A stretch of 37,768 nucleotides of DNA from a bacterium. Lineage in GTDB: Bacteria; Electryoneota; AABM5-125-24; Hatepunaeales; Hatepunaeaceae. Location of the stretch: assembly GCA_013202285.1 (NCBI GenBank), contig JABMRV010000079.1, positions 1 to 37,768 on the forward strand. The letters run 5' to 3'. The notes below the pieces were generated by a model that saw only the letters and a program-made list of their open reading frames with translations, was not told the origin of the DNA and searched no databases. The stretch's first letter is position 1. Every line of letters starts with the position of its first letter. The translations under genes were made by a program, and so were the position numbers. Shown here piece by piece: positions 15,265 through 22,692 of the stretch.

Positions 15265-15291
15265 GACCGAGTCGGTGAACTCGGTCTTTTT
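15265..15291 (+). terminator. Rho-independent terminator
   Basis: Perfect 8-bp stem GACCGAGT / ACTCGGTC around CGGTGA, followed by five T. It is the only textbook terminator in the window and ends the unit of the small envelope gene. Confidence 0.85.
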
Positions 15292-15315
15292 CATATACAC
15301 AATCAAAGAATAAAT

Positions 15316-15945
15316 ATGTCTCCCAACCCACGCAGCAGAATTAAATACCCGGATGATGGATCCGGTCGAGGATTACGCGGCAGGCTGAACCTGCTGTTAA
15401 TACTCATGACGCTTCAAGTTGTCCTGATGATCGGAATCTGGATGAACATCTCCAACATGAAGCAGACGGGCCATCCCGCAAATACGGGACAGGCGAGCGA
15501 ACCTGTCATCGAGGCGAAAGAAACCTCTCAATTGTCCTCGAAACCAACAGATACTCAAAAGCCCAATAGAATCAAGCCTGAGACTGCTGGAATTTCATCA
15601 CAGAAAGCAGTTAAGTCTGAAACACCGGTTGAGACTCTTGAGCCGTCGCCAATCAATATTCAGGTGCTTAACGGCGGCGCTAAAGGAGGGCTTGCCGGAA
15701 GAACCGGAAAATGGCTTGAGAAAAACGGCTATAACGTCAAGGATATAGGCAATGCAGATCGAAGTGATTACAGGTATAGCCAGATAATCGACCGGTCGGG
15801 GAATCTGACTGCAGCGAGGGAGCTTGCGTCGTTATTGGGTATAAAAGAGGAGCAGATCAAACGATTGAAACTCATGCCTGAACCGGAATTTGACCTGACG
15901 TTGATCCTGGGGCGGGATTACAGGCGGTTGTCAATTGGTCGTTAA
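15316..15945 (+). CDS. Membrane-anchored LytR_C-domain protein
   Basis: 209 residues. A short cytoplasmic N-terminus is followed by one membrane segment (about residues 24-45, LLLILMTLQVVLMIGIW), then a Ser/Thr/Pro/Glu-rich linker (46-110), then a LytR/CpsA/Psr C-terminal-type domain (about 112-205). That domain has INIQVLNGGAKGGLAGRTGKW at its start and FDLTLILGRDY at its end. It lacks the LytR catalytic domain, so it is a stand-alone LytR_C protein in the periplasm or envelope. Such genes commonly precede rsfS, as here. The stop overlaps the probable start of rsfS, suggesting translational coupling. Confidence 0.8.
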   Translation: MSPNPRSRIKYPDDGSGRGLRGRLNLLLILMTLQVVLMIGIWMNISNMKQTGHPANTGQASEPVIEAKETSQLSSKPTDTQKPNRIKPETAGISSQKAVKSETPVETLEPSPINIQVLNGGAKGGLAGRTGKWLEKNGYNVKDIGNADRSDYRYSQIIDRSGNLTAARELASLLGIKEEQIKRLKLMPEPEFDLTLILGRDYRRLSIGR

Positions 15946-16309
15946 AGGGAGCAGGCAACTTACCGTACGCACTGCAACACGCCGCGCGGCGCTGTTTGCC
16001 GCAGAGAAACAGGCTATTGATATCCTGGTACTTGATCTGCGGAAGATCACCGATTTTTGTGATTACTTCGTCATCTGTACCGGTGCAGTCGATGTTCATG
16101 TAAGGGCAATCTACGAGTATATCGAAGAGGAATTGAAGAAGATCGGATGGACGCCCAAGCATATCGAGGGCAGGGAAAACTATCGCTGGGTGTTGATGGA
16201 TTATATCGATCTCGTTGTTCATGTTTTTCAACCGGATGCGCGTGGTTACTACTCCCTGGAGCGATTATGGGGAGATGCTCCGTTAGTTGAAATCAAGGGA
16301 ATCAAATAG
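15935..16309 (+). CDS. rsfS: Ribosomal silencing factor RsfS (Iojap/YbeB)
   Basis: RsfS binds ribosomal protein L14 of the 50S subunit and blocks subunit joining when nutrients are low. Visible family features are the AAEKQAIDILVLDLRKITDFCDYFVICTG-like start (residues 27-55), HIEGRENYRWVLMDYIDLVVHVF (about 80-102), and an RGYYSLERLWGDAP ending. At 124 residues it is the usual length. The TTG start at 15935 overlaps the end of the preceding gene by 11 bases; no ATG in the frame precedes the conserved part. The TAG stop lies just before or at the argS start region, so lytR_C, rsfS and argS look like one operon. Confidence 0.9.
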   Translation: MVVKGSRQLTVRTATRRAALFAAEKQAIDILVLDLRKITDFCDYFVICTGAVDVHVRAIYEYIEEELKKIGWTPKHIEGRENYRWVLMDYIDLVVHVFQPDARGYYSLERLWGDAPLVEIKGIK

Positions 16310-17985
16310 TGGCAGACAAGAATGTCCGCCGCACCGGTTATTGTGAGGTGGCAGACAGTTCGATTGAGAAGGATATTGTATCGAAACTTGTGGAACTCTG
16401 CCGCGGCTATGATATTGAAGACAGTTCGGTCATCCTGGAGATTCCCAAAATCAGGGAATATGGCGAGCTTTCGTGTAATATAGCCCTGACATCGGCGAGA
16501 GCGACGGGTATGAAACCGGTCGAATTCGCTGAAAGACTGGCAGAACAGTTTCCCACCTCTATCGACGGTGTTGAAGAGGTAACGGTTGCCGGACCCGGGT
16601 TTCTGAATTTCAGGCTGTCACCTGAATATCTCCAGAGATTAATGAAAAACATCGCTGCGGATCCTGAACATTTCGGTTCATCGGATGAAGGTCAGGGCGA
16701 GCGATGGCTGTTTGAATTCGTCAGCGCAAATCCCACGGGACCCTTGAATGTCGTCAGCGCCAGAGCGGCGTCTGTCGGAGATACGCTTGTCAGAGTCTTC
16801 AAAAAGCGTGGATATGACGCCCAAAGCGAGTATTATGTCAACGACGGCGGAAATCAGATCAGGCTGTTGGGGGCTTCGGTAAGGGCGCGAATTGAAAATG
16901 TAGAAATTCCTGAAGGTGGTTACCATGGGGAATATCTGCTGGAATATGCGGAAAGATTCGTACAGTACTGGGAACAAAGCCATTCCTCAACCAACTATCC
17001 TGATGATGATGGCGTGTTGGGTAGATACATTGCAGATATGATCCTTGGTGAGCAGGAGAAGACGCTGGAAGGTTTTAAGGTTAAGTTTGATCTTTGGTTC
17101 CGAGAGAGCAGTCTATATGATGAGGCTGTGAAGGGAGTAATCTCAAAACTGAGACAACGAAATCAGGTTTACTCACAAGACGGGGCGCTTTATTTCAAAG
17201 CAAGCGAATTCGGTGACGGTGAGGACAGGGTTATTGAGACCTCGAAGGGCGCTTATACTTATGTTGTGCCGGATTCGGCATACCATCTTAACAAATATGA
17301 TCGCGGTTTTCAAAGGGCGGTCAATCTGCTTGGACCGGATCATCATGGTCACATCCGCAGCCTGACAGCAGCGCTGAGAGCCCTGGAGATGCCGGAGGAT
17401 TTTTTCAGACCGATTCTTGTACAGCAGGTGAATTTGAAGCGCGGCGGCGAAGAGATCAGGATGTCGAAGCGCGCCGGTGTGGGAATTACTCTCGATGAAC
17501 TGATCGAGGAAGTAGGCGTCGATGCGGCGCGATACTTCTTTCTGATGCGCAAGGTTTCCAGCCACCTTGATTTTGACATGGATCTCGCCAGAAAGCACAC
17601 CGATGAGAATCCGGTGTATTATGTTCAATATGCTTATGCGAGGATTCGCTCGATACTGCGACAACCGGGGGCGGAGAAGGTCCCGCATCTGCGGGATGCC
17701 GATCTTGACTGTCTGAACACACCGGAAGAACTTGACCTGATGAAGTCGATGGCTCGTTTTCCCTGGACACTGGCGTCCATCGTGCGCAGCGTTGAACCGC
17801 ATCCCCTGACGAACTTCCTGACTGACCTGGCGCGCAGTTTCCATGTTTTCTACAGCAGGCACAGGGTTATCAGTGATGATGTTGGAACGACTTCGGCGAG
17901 ACTGGTGCTGTGTATTGCGGTGGCGGGAGTGTTGATGGAGGGTATGGAATTGATGGGGGTGACGGCGCCTGTTGAACCGATGTGA
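16309..17985 (+). CDS. argS: Arginyl-tRNA synthetase with altered HIGH motif
   Basis: ArgRS charges tRNA-Arg. It has the N-terminal additional domain (EIPKIREYGELSCNIAL near residue 44), SANPTGPL (139-146), YYVNDGGNQI, GSDH-like LLGPDHHGH, the KMSKS-equivalent RMSKR (384-388), and a C-terminal anticodon-binding helical domain with DLARSFHVFYSRH. The expected H-x-G-H after GPL is N-V-V-S (residues 147-150). The first ten codons from GTG 16309 are a palindromic repeat copy; an in-frame GTG at 16348, in the same GTGGCAGACA context, may be the ancestral start. Total length 558 is normal. The stop lies in octamer array 4. Confidence 0.92.
   Translation: MADKNVRRTGYCEVADSSIEKDIVSKLVELCRGYDIEDSSVILEIPKIREYGELSCNIALTSARATGMKPVEFAERLAEQFPTSIDGVEEVTVAGPGFLNFRLSPEYLQRLMKNIAADPEHFGSSDEGQGERWLFEFVSANPTGPLNVVSARAASVGDTLVRVFKKRGYDAQSEYYVNDGGNQIRLLGASVRARIENVEIPEGGYHGEYLLEYAERFVQYWEQSHSSTNYPDDDGVLGRYIADMILGEQEKTLEGFKVKFDLWFRESSLYDEAVKGVISKLRQRNQVYSQDGALYFKASEFGDGEDRVIETSKGAYTYVVPDSAYHLNKYDRGFQRAVNLLGPDHHGHIRSLTAALRALEMPEDFFRPILVQQVNLKRGGEEIRMSKRAGVGITLDELIEEVGVDAARYFFLMRKVSSHLDFDMDLARKHTDENPVYYVQYAYARIRSILRQPGAEKVPHLRDADLDCLNTPEELDLMKSMARFPWTLASIVRSVEPHPLTNFLTDLARSFHVFYSRHRVISDDVGTTSARLVLCIAVAGVLMEGMELMGVTAPVEPM
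16311..16335. repeat. Palindromic element, type II, over the argS start
   Basis: GGCAGACA, AGAA, TGTCCGCC, GCACC. Ten bases (GTGGCAGACA) recur at 16348-16357, the second possible argS start. Confidence 0.75.
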
Positions 17986-18029
17986 GAAAGTAAGAAAGTG
18001 AGCAAGTGATCAAGTGATCAAGTAAGAAT
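17982..18029 (+). repeat. Octamer array 4 (6 units) over the argS stop
   Basis: GTGAGAAA, GTAAGAAA, GTGAGCAA, two GTGATCAA, GTAAGAAT. The first unit holds the TGA stop. Confidence 0.85.
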
Positions 18030-18153
18030 AAGATCATTGTTGGATTGTTTGATTGTTTCATTGTTGAGACTATGGGGGACAATATTTCCGCCTGCGGTGG
18101 ATTCACAGACAAGAATGAGTCCTTTGAAATATCAGCATTTTCCAATTTTGTCA

Positions 18154-18174
18154 TTCCCGACCTGATCGGGAATC
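18154..18174. repeat. Hairpin ATTCCCGA/TCGGGAAT
   Basis: Perfect 8-bp arms around CCTGA, followed by CCAGAA. Related to the repeat at 13878. Confidence 0.7.
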
Positions 18175-18243
18175 CAGAAATAATTACTAATTAAGAAAAG
18201 TCATTACAATGTGTTACATGAATTCTTTCTTTGCGAATCTGGA

Positions 18244-18261
18244 TTCTGGCTTTCGCCAGAA
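18244..18261. repeat. Hairpin TTCTGGC/GCCAGAA
   Basis: Perfect 7-bp arms around TTTC, inside an outer GGATTC/GAATCC pair (18241-18271). Confidence 0.65.
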
Positions 18262-18337
18262 CGACGAATCCCTAATAATTCAGAGAACTCAGGAATGTCT
18301 GCGCCACCAAGTATGGATAGATTATAAGGATAATTGA

Positions 18338-19249
18338 ATGCCCAAAAAGCGCGTAACAGCAGTTGGTTCAGCGGCGCTGGATACGGTTGAAACACCGCAC
18401 GGCAGGATTGAAGATGCACTGGGTGGATCCGTGTTCTTCATCGGAGCGGCGGGAGGCTTGTTCGCACCTATAAATATCATTGCCGTGGTCGGTGATGATT
18501 TTCCGATGAATGAGATTGATTTTCTGAAACAACGCAACGTAAACCTGGATGGACTCGAAGTCGCCGCGGGAACAACCTTCCGCTGGGAAGGGCATTATCA
18601 TCAGAATATGAATATCCGTGATACGATCAGCACCGAGCTGGGTGTTTTCGAAGGGTTTCAACCGAGGCTACCGGAAGAGGCTAAGAAATCAGATTACCTG
18701 CTGTTGGCAAATATACATCCCTCACTGCAGCTTGATGTGCTGGAACAGATGACAGAACCGTATCTGGTCGCATTCGATACCATGGATCTTTGGATCAATT
18801 CCGCGCGCGATGAGGTGATGGAGATTATCGGAAAAGTCGATCTGGTTATAATCAACGATGAGGAGATATCACTTCTCACCGGAGAATCTTCGCCGATCCT
18901 GGGTGCATACGAAATAATCGAGATGGGACCGCAATACGTTGTAGTCAAGAAGGGTGAACATGGGGCGATTTTAATCACCAGGGGAGGATCGCCTTTTCTC
19001 TGCCCGGCATTTCCACTGGCGAATCCTAAAGACCCGACCGGCGCGGGAGATACGTTCGCCGGCGCGATGATGGGTTATCTCGCTGCAACCGATGACGTCA
19101 GTCCTCTTAACCTCCGCCGGGCGCTGGTTTACGGGACGATTACCGCTTCATTCGTCGTCGAAGAGTTCAGTCTTGACAGGCTGAAGAATCTTACGATCGG
19201 GGAGATAGAGGAGAGATTCAGGCAGTTCCGCTCAATGGTGGAATTTTGA
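18338..19249 (+). CDS. PfkB-family sugar or nucleoside kinase
   Basis: 303 residues of the ribokinase/PfkB fold. A GGSVFFIGAAGG glycine-rich segment is at residues 29-40, VVGDDFP at 50-56, and the ATP/anion-hole signature DPTGAGDTFAGA at 232-243 with the likely catalytic Asp at 238. The substrate cannot be read from the sequence. AAGGA lies seven bases before the ATG. The TGA stop overlaps the TTG start of mtnA, so the two are translationally coupled and probably work in one pathway. A kinase acting on methylthioribose, deoxyribose or a related nucleoside is a reasonable inference but unproven; it is not recognisable as the MtnK fold. Confidence 0.85.
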   Translation: MPKKRVTAVGSAALDTVETPHGRIEDALGGSVFFIGAAGGLFAPINIIAVVGDDFPMNEIDFLKQRNVNLDGLEVAAGTTFRWEGHYHQNMNIRDTISTELGVFEGFQPRLPEEAKKSDYLLLANIHPSLQLDVLEQMTEPYLVAFDTMDLWINSARDEVMEIIGKVDLVIINDEEISLLTGESSPILGAYEIIEMGPQYVVVKKGEHGAILITRGGSPFLCPAFPLANPKDPTGAGDTFAGAMMGYLAATDDVSPLNLRRALVYGTITASFVVEEFSLDRLKNLTIGEIEERFRQFRSMVEF

Positions 19250-20277
19250 ACCTCGAAGAGGATTTGACCTTACCTCCGCGACAGGCGATAGACTGGGTCG
19301 ATGGGAAGGTCAGGTTTATCGATCAACGATTGCTGCCCGCCAAGTTGAAGATTGTGGAAACCGATGACTGGCATGTAATCGCCAGGGCGATAAAGGGTCT
19401 CAGTCTGCGAGGCGCTCCGTTGATCGGGGTAGCTGCCGCTTTGGGAGTGGCGGTGACTGCGGTGAAATACCGGAACTCAAGGTTACAAAAAAAACTACTG
19501 TCGGCAATCGACGGTTTGTATGCTACCCGCCCCACCGCCGCCAATCTGTTCTGGGCTCTCGATCGGATGAAGGAGATAGTCGTCCAGACTCCGGATGACG
19601 AAGACCTCGTCGAGGCGGTTGTCAAGGAGGCGCTGGATATACTTGAGGATGACCGGAGACGCTGCCTGGCAATCGGCGAGGCGGGGAATGCTCTTATCAG
19701 TGAAACTGCTCGCATACTGACTATTTGCAATACAGGTTTCCTGGCGACGGGCGGCGAGGGTACGGCACTGTCAGTGGTTTATCGTGCTCATGAAGCGGGG
19801 AAAGGTGTTCATGTCTGGATATGTGAAACTCGTCCACTGTTGCAGGGGGCGAGGTTAACCGCCTGGGAATTGAAGAATGCCGGTATTTCTTTCACGCTGT
19901 TGGTGGATTCAGCAGCGGCAGGTCTGATCGCTGCCGGGAAGGTCGATATTTGTATCATTGGTGCAGATCGGATTGCGAAAAACGGAGATACTGCCAACAA
20001 GATCGGCAGTTACCCGCTGGCTCTTGCCTGCCGGATGCATAATATTCCTTTTTATGTGGCGGCTCCGGAGTCCACAATCGACAGGGAATGCCCGGACGGG
20101 AGCAAGATTATCATCGAGGAGCGTTCCCCGGACGAGGTTACCGGTTTTGGCAGTAAAAAAGTTGCTCCGGATGATACTCCGGCATGGAATCCGGCTTTCG
20201 ATGTGGTGCCTGCTGATTATATTACAGGTATAATCACTGAGAACGGAGTCCTTGAAGCTCCATATATGTTTGAATGA
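19246..20277 (+). CDS. mtnA: S-methyl-5-thioribose-1-phosphate isomerase
   Basis: MtnA converts methylthioribose-1-phosphate to methylthioribulose-1-phosphate in methionine salvage and related 5-deoxyribose disposal routes. Visible motifs are GLSLRGAPLIGVAAA (51-65), the catalytic-Cys segment TICNTG (Cys161), ETRPLLQGARLTAWEL (194-209), and GADRIAKNGDTANKIGSY with Asp241. Its 343 residues are typical for the family. It starts with TTG overlapping the kinase stop by four bases (TTGA). No other salvage gene (mtnP, mtnK, mtnB) is in the window. The stop lies 17 bases before octamer array 5. The eIF2B-related family is broad, but the motif set fits MtnA well. Confidence 0.92.
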   Translation: MNLEEDLTLPPRQAIDWVDGKVRFIDQRLLPAKLKIVETDDWHVIARAIKGLSLRGAPLIGVAAALGVAVTAVKYRNSRLQKKLLSAIDGLYATRPTAANLFWALDRMKEIVVQTPDDEDLVEAVVKEALDILEDDRRRCLAIGEAGNALISETARILTICNTGFLATGGEGTALSVVYRAHEAGKGVHVWICETRPLLQGARLTAWELKNAGISFTLLVDSAAAGLIAAGKVDICIIGADRIAKNGDTANKIGSYPLALACRMHNIPFYVAAPESTIDRECPDGSKIIIEERSPDEVTGFGSKKVAPDDTPAWNPAFDVVPADYITGIITENGVLEAPYMFE

Positions 20278-20293
20278 ACATTTATGGGGAAGA

Positions 20294-20349
20294 GTGAGCA
20301 AGTAAGCGAGTGAGAAAGTGTGGAAGTGTGGAAGTGTGAAAGTTGGAAA
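20294..20349 (+). repeat. Octamer array 5 (7 units), the longest in the window
   Basis: GTGAGCAA, GTAAGCGA, GTGAGAAA, two GTGTGGAA, GTGTGAAA, GTTGGAAA. It begins 17 bases after the mtnA stop. Confidence 0.85.
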
Positions 20350-20355
20350 GTTGCG

Positions 20356-20370
20356 GGCAGGACGCCTGCC
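20356..20370. repeat. GGCAGG/CCTGCC hairpin
   Basis: Perfect 6-bp arms around ACG, followed by ACACC. A short relative of the type I palindromic element, directly after array 5. Confidence 0.6.
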
Positions 20371-20405
20371 ACACCCTACTGGTAATAAACTCCAAAGGAG
20401 GGAGA

Positions 20406-21800
20406 ATGAAATCAATTAAAATACTGATACTAATTACGTTGTGTGCGTTCGTAATTACAGGCTGTATATCGCCAGAGATGCGTTCGGCGAGAATCGCCAT
20501 CAACGAGAATGACTGGGAAAGAGCGCTGATATCGCTGGATCAGGAGCTGGCGCGCAATCCCGGTAATGCTGAGGCATACTGGCGAAAGGGTCAGTGTTAC
20601 ATGAAGCTGAATGATTATAAAATGATGTCCACGTACTTTGACAGCTCTCTCGCTGCCTCAGAGGCGTTTAAGGATACGATAGTATATTATCGTCAGCGGT
20701 TGGTAAAGAGGTATATTGACAAATCATCCACCGCGTATGACTTAGCCATGATACTGCAACATGAGAGTGCAGAAGCCGTTGCTGCTGCCCTGTATGAATC
20801 TATTGATGACCAGATGGAAGCCATTAAGGAGCAGGAAGACGCACCTATTCTGCAGCTTAAATCCTTTTTAACCATGCTCGAGACCTTGAAGGAGCAGTTT
20901 GAAGCAATGGGGTGGACAGAAGAGGTTCTCCGTTTAGAATCTATTATAGAAGAATTTAAGGAGGTGAAAAAGCGCTTTGAAACAAGGAAGGAAGGTGGGA
21001 TAGAAATTGGATTCCGTCTTCTTACTGAAAAGAACCTGACCGATGCATTTAAGGATAAATTTGAAGCAGGGAATATGAAAGAAGCGGTAGATGCCTTTTA
21101 TTCCCAGTTGAAGGTAAATCTGGATACCAGTATAATTGTTGACCCGAACAATGGCAATATTTATGCTCAAGCCGCCTTCTGGTCATTCAAGTTGAAGAAG
21201 TACGATGAAGCTCTTAAGTATTCTTCAGGTGCAATAGATTTAGGAGATGAGAAATTACTCATGCCCATGTACGAGATTCAGATGCTTACATATCTTAACC
21301 AGGGCGATCATGAAGAGACAATAGAGTGGGCACAGAAGATCATGAAACAGATTAATCTGGATGATCCGGAAGGCGAGGATAACTATCTACGAGCATTCGA
21401 TGCCATTACTATTTCCGCAGACAGCCTGAACAACATGGAATTAGCGCTTGATGTAACAAAGGAAGCTGTGACTAAATTCCCTGATAATATGCGCCTTAAG
21501 AAAAACCTCGCTATCTTATATGCCCGTCTGAAGGATTACGACAGTGCGAGGAGAGTTTATGAAACTGTACTGACAGTGAATCCGAATGATTTTGACGCAA
21601 ATCTCACCATTAGTTCCATCCTTTTTAATGATCAAAGATGGGCAGAAGCGATACCTTACCTTGAGAAGTCGTATGAAGGTGAACCGGAGAATATAAAGAT
21701 CGTAACTATGTTGATGGCGTGTTACTTCAACAGCGATCAGGATGATAAGGGTCAGGAGATGAGGGAAAAACTTGAAGAAATGCGTGCAACGGAGGATTAA
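20406..21800 (+). CDS. TPR-repeat lipoprotein
   Basis: 464 residues. A lipoprotein signal peptide ends in FVITGC with the lipidated Cys at residue 20, so it is anchored in the inner or outer membrane facing the periplasm. TPR-like helix pairs follow: WERALISLDQELARNPGNAEAYWRKGQCY near the N-terminus, a long charged helical middle, then YDEALKYSSGAID, ALDVTKEAVTKFPDN, DYDSARRVYETVLTVNPND and WAEAIPYLEKSYEGEPEN. The start is well fixed: AAAGGAGGGA lies two to three bases before this ATG and the signal peptide begins here. It is probably a scaffold for protein contacts; the partner is unknown. A GCTTC/GAAGC hairpin (21812-21824) follows the stop. Confidence 0.85.
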   Translation: MKSIKILILITLCAFVITGCISPEMRSARIAINENDWERALISLDQELARNPGNAEAYWRKGQCYMKLNDYKMMSTYFDSSLAASEAFKDTIVYYRQRLVKRYIDKSSTAYDLAMILQHESAEAVAAALYESIDDQMEAIKEQEDAPILQLKSFLTMLETLKEQFEAMGWTEEVLRLESIIEEFKEVKKRFETRKEGGIEIGFRLLTEKNLTDAFKDKFEAGNMKEAVDAFYSQLKVNLDTSIIVDPNNGNIYAQAAFWSFKLKKYDEALKYSSGAIDLGDEKLLMPMYEIQMLTYLNQGDHEETIEWAQKIMKQINLDDPEGEDNYLRAFDAITISADSLNNMELALDVTKEAVTKFPDNMRLKKNLAILYARLKDYDSARRVYETVLTVNPNDFDANLTISSILFNDQRWAEAIPYLEKSYEGEPENIKIVTMLMACYFNSDQDDKGQEMREKLEEMRATED

Positions 21801-21840
21801 GAATAAACCCGGCTTCGGAGAAGCTTGGTAATAATAAGGT

Positions 21841-21865
21841 GGCTGACAGGAATGTCCGCCCTCCC
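21841..21865. repeat. Palindromic element, type II, before uppS
   Basis: GGCTGACA, GGAA, TGTCCGCC, CTCCC; a degenerate intergenic copy. It makes the upstream ATG at 21825 an unlikely uppS start. Confidence 0.65.
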
Positions 21866-21902
21866 CGGTTTGCAAGAATCCCTACGAACAAAGATTGGAG
21901 TG

Positions 21903-22655
21903 ATGACACAACCTGACAAGAGTGAAGCCGCATTAAAGCAAGCTATAATATCCAGCGGTGAAATTCCCCGTCATATAGCCTTCATCATGGACGGTAACGG
22001 CAGATGGGCTCACAAACGTGGATTACCGCGCATAGCCGGACACAGACAGGGCGTCAAGACTGTACGCAAGATGGTCGAAACCGGTCCGGAAATCGGTGTG
22101 GAAGTTATGACCTTTTATACCTTCTCATCCGAGAACTGGCGTCGTCCGCGTATTGAGGTCACGGCATTGATGGAGTTGTTGCTGGATTCGATCAACCGGG
22201 AAATCGAGGACCTTAAACGAAACGATGTCTCACTGCGAGTGATAGGTGATTTGTCAGCGCTGCCGACAGGACCGAGAAAGGCGATGGAACAGGCGATTAT
22301 CGAGACCAGGGACAACAAGGGTCTTAAGCTGGTGCTTGCTATAAGCTATTCAGGGAGAAGTGAAATTATAAAAGCGGTCAGACGGATAATCGATGCCGGC
22401 GTCGATGACATCGATGAAGCGTCTTTTGTGAACTATCTCGATACCACCGGATTGCCCGATCCGGATCTGTTGATAAGAACGTCGGGTGAGTTTCGCCTGA
22501 GCAATTTTCTCCTCTATCAGATCGCTTACAGTGAGATTGTCGTGACCGATAAATTCTGGCCCGACTTCTCAAGAAGTGATCTGTACGAGTGTATCCAATA
22601 TTATCAGCAGCGCGAACGTAGGTTTGGTAAGACAAGTGAGCAATTAAGCAAGTGA
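21903..22655 (+). CDS. uppS: Undecaprenyl diphosphate synthase (cis-prenyltransferase)
   Basis: UppS adds isoprene units to farnesyl diphosphate to make the C55 carrier lipid for peptidoglycan and O-antigen. Visible are the HIAFIMDGNGRWA motif (residues 24-36, catalytic Asp30), RGLPRIAGHRQG, TFYTFSSENWRRP, AISYSGRSEI, and the substrate-binding PDPDLLIRTSGEFRLSNFLLYQ followed by YSEI and FWPDF. The 250 residues are typical. ATG 21903 is chosen because upstream codons run through a palindromic repeat; GGAG is only two bases away, so the exact start is uncertain. The C-terminal residues and the TGA stop are encoded by octamer array 6. No cdsA follows, unlike many genomes. Confidence 0.93.
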   Translation: MTQPDKSEAALKQAIISSGEIPRHIAFIMDGNGRWAHKRGLPRIAGHRQGVKTVRKMVETGPEIGVEVMTFYTFSSENWRRPRIEVTALMELLLDSINREIEDLKRNDVSLRVIGDLSALPTGPRKAMEQAIIETRDNKGLKLVLAISYSGRSEIIKAVRRIIDAGVDDIDEASFVNYLDTTGLPDPDLLIRTSGEFRLSNFLLYQIAYSEIVVTDKFWPDFSRSDLYECIQYYQQRERRFGKTSEQLSK

Positions 22656-22659
22656 GCAA
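22636..22659 (+). repeat. Octamer array 6 (3 units) over the uppS stop
   Basis: GTGAGCAA, TTAAGCAA, GTGAGCAA; the third unit gives the TGA stop. Confidence 0.8.
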
Positions 22660-22692
22660 GCTAAAACAGTGGGCGTTGATTTGAAACCAGGG

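Larger units (their letters stand above)
17986..18337. other. Gene-free gap made of short repeats
   Basis: 352 bases without a gene. In order: octamer array 4; a second octamer-period stretch built on TGATTGTT (about 18037-18065); fragments of the palindromic element at 18104-18118 and 18290-18308; two hairpins (18154-18174, 18244-18261); and the RBS of the kinase gene. No convincing promoter was recognised. Confidence 0.7.

Noticed and set aside
17173-17862. A 229-codon minus-strand frame opposite argS
   Set aside because: It is a shadow of the well-supported argS frame; the translation shows no family features.
20343-20405. Upstream ATG giving a longer TPR lipoprotein
   Set aside because: It lies between repeat elements, lacks an RBS, and would bury the lipoprotein signal; ATG 20406 has a strong RBS and a lipobox at the right distance.
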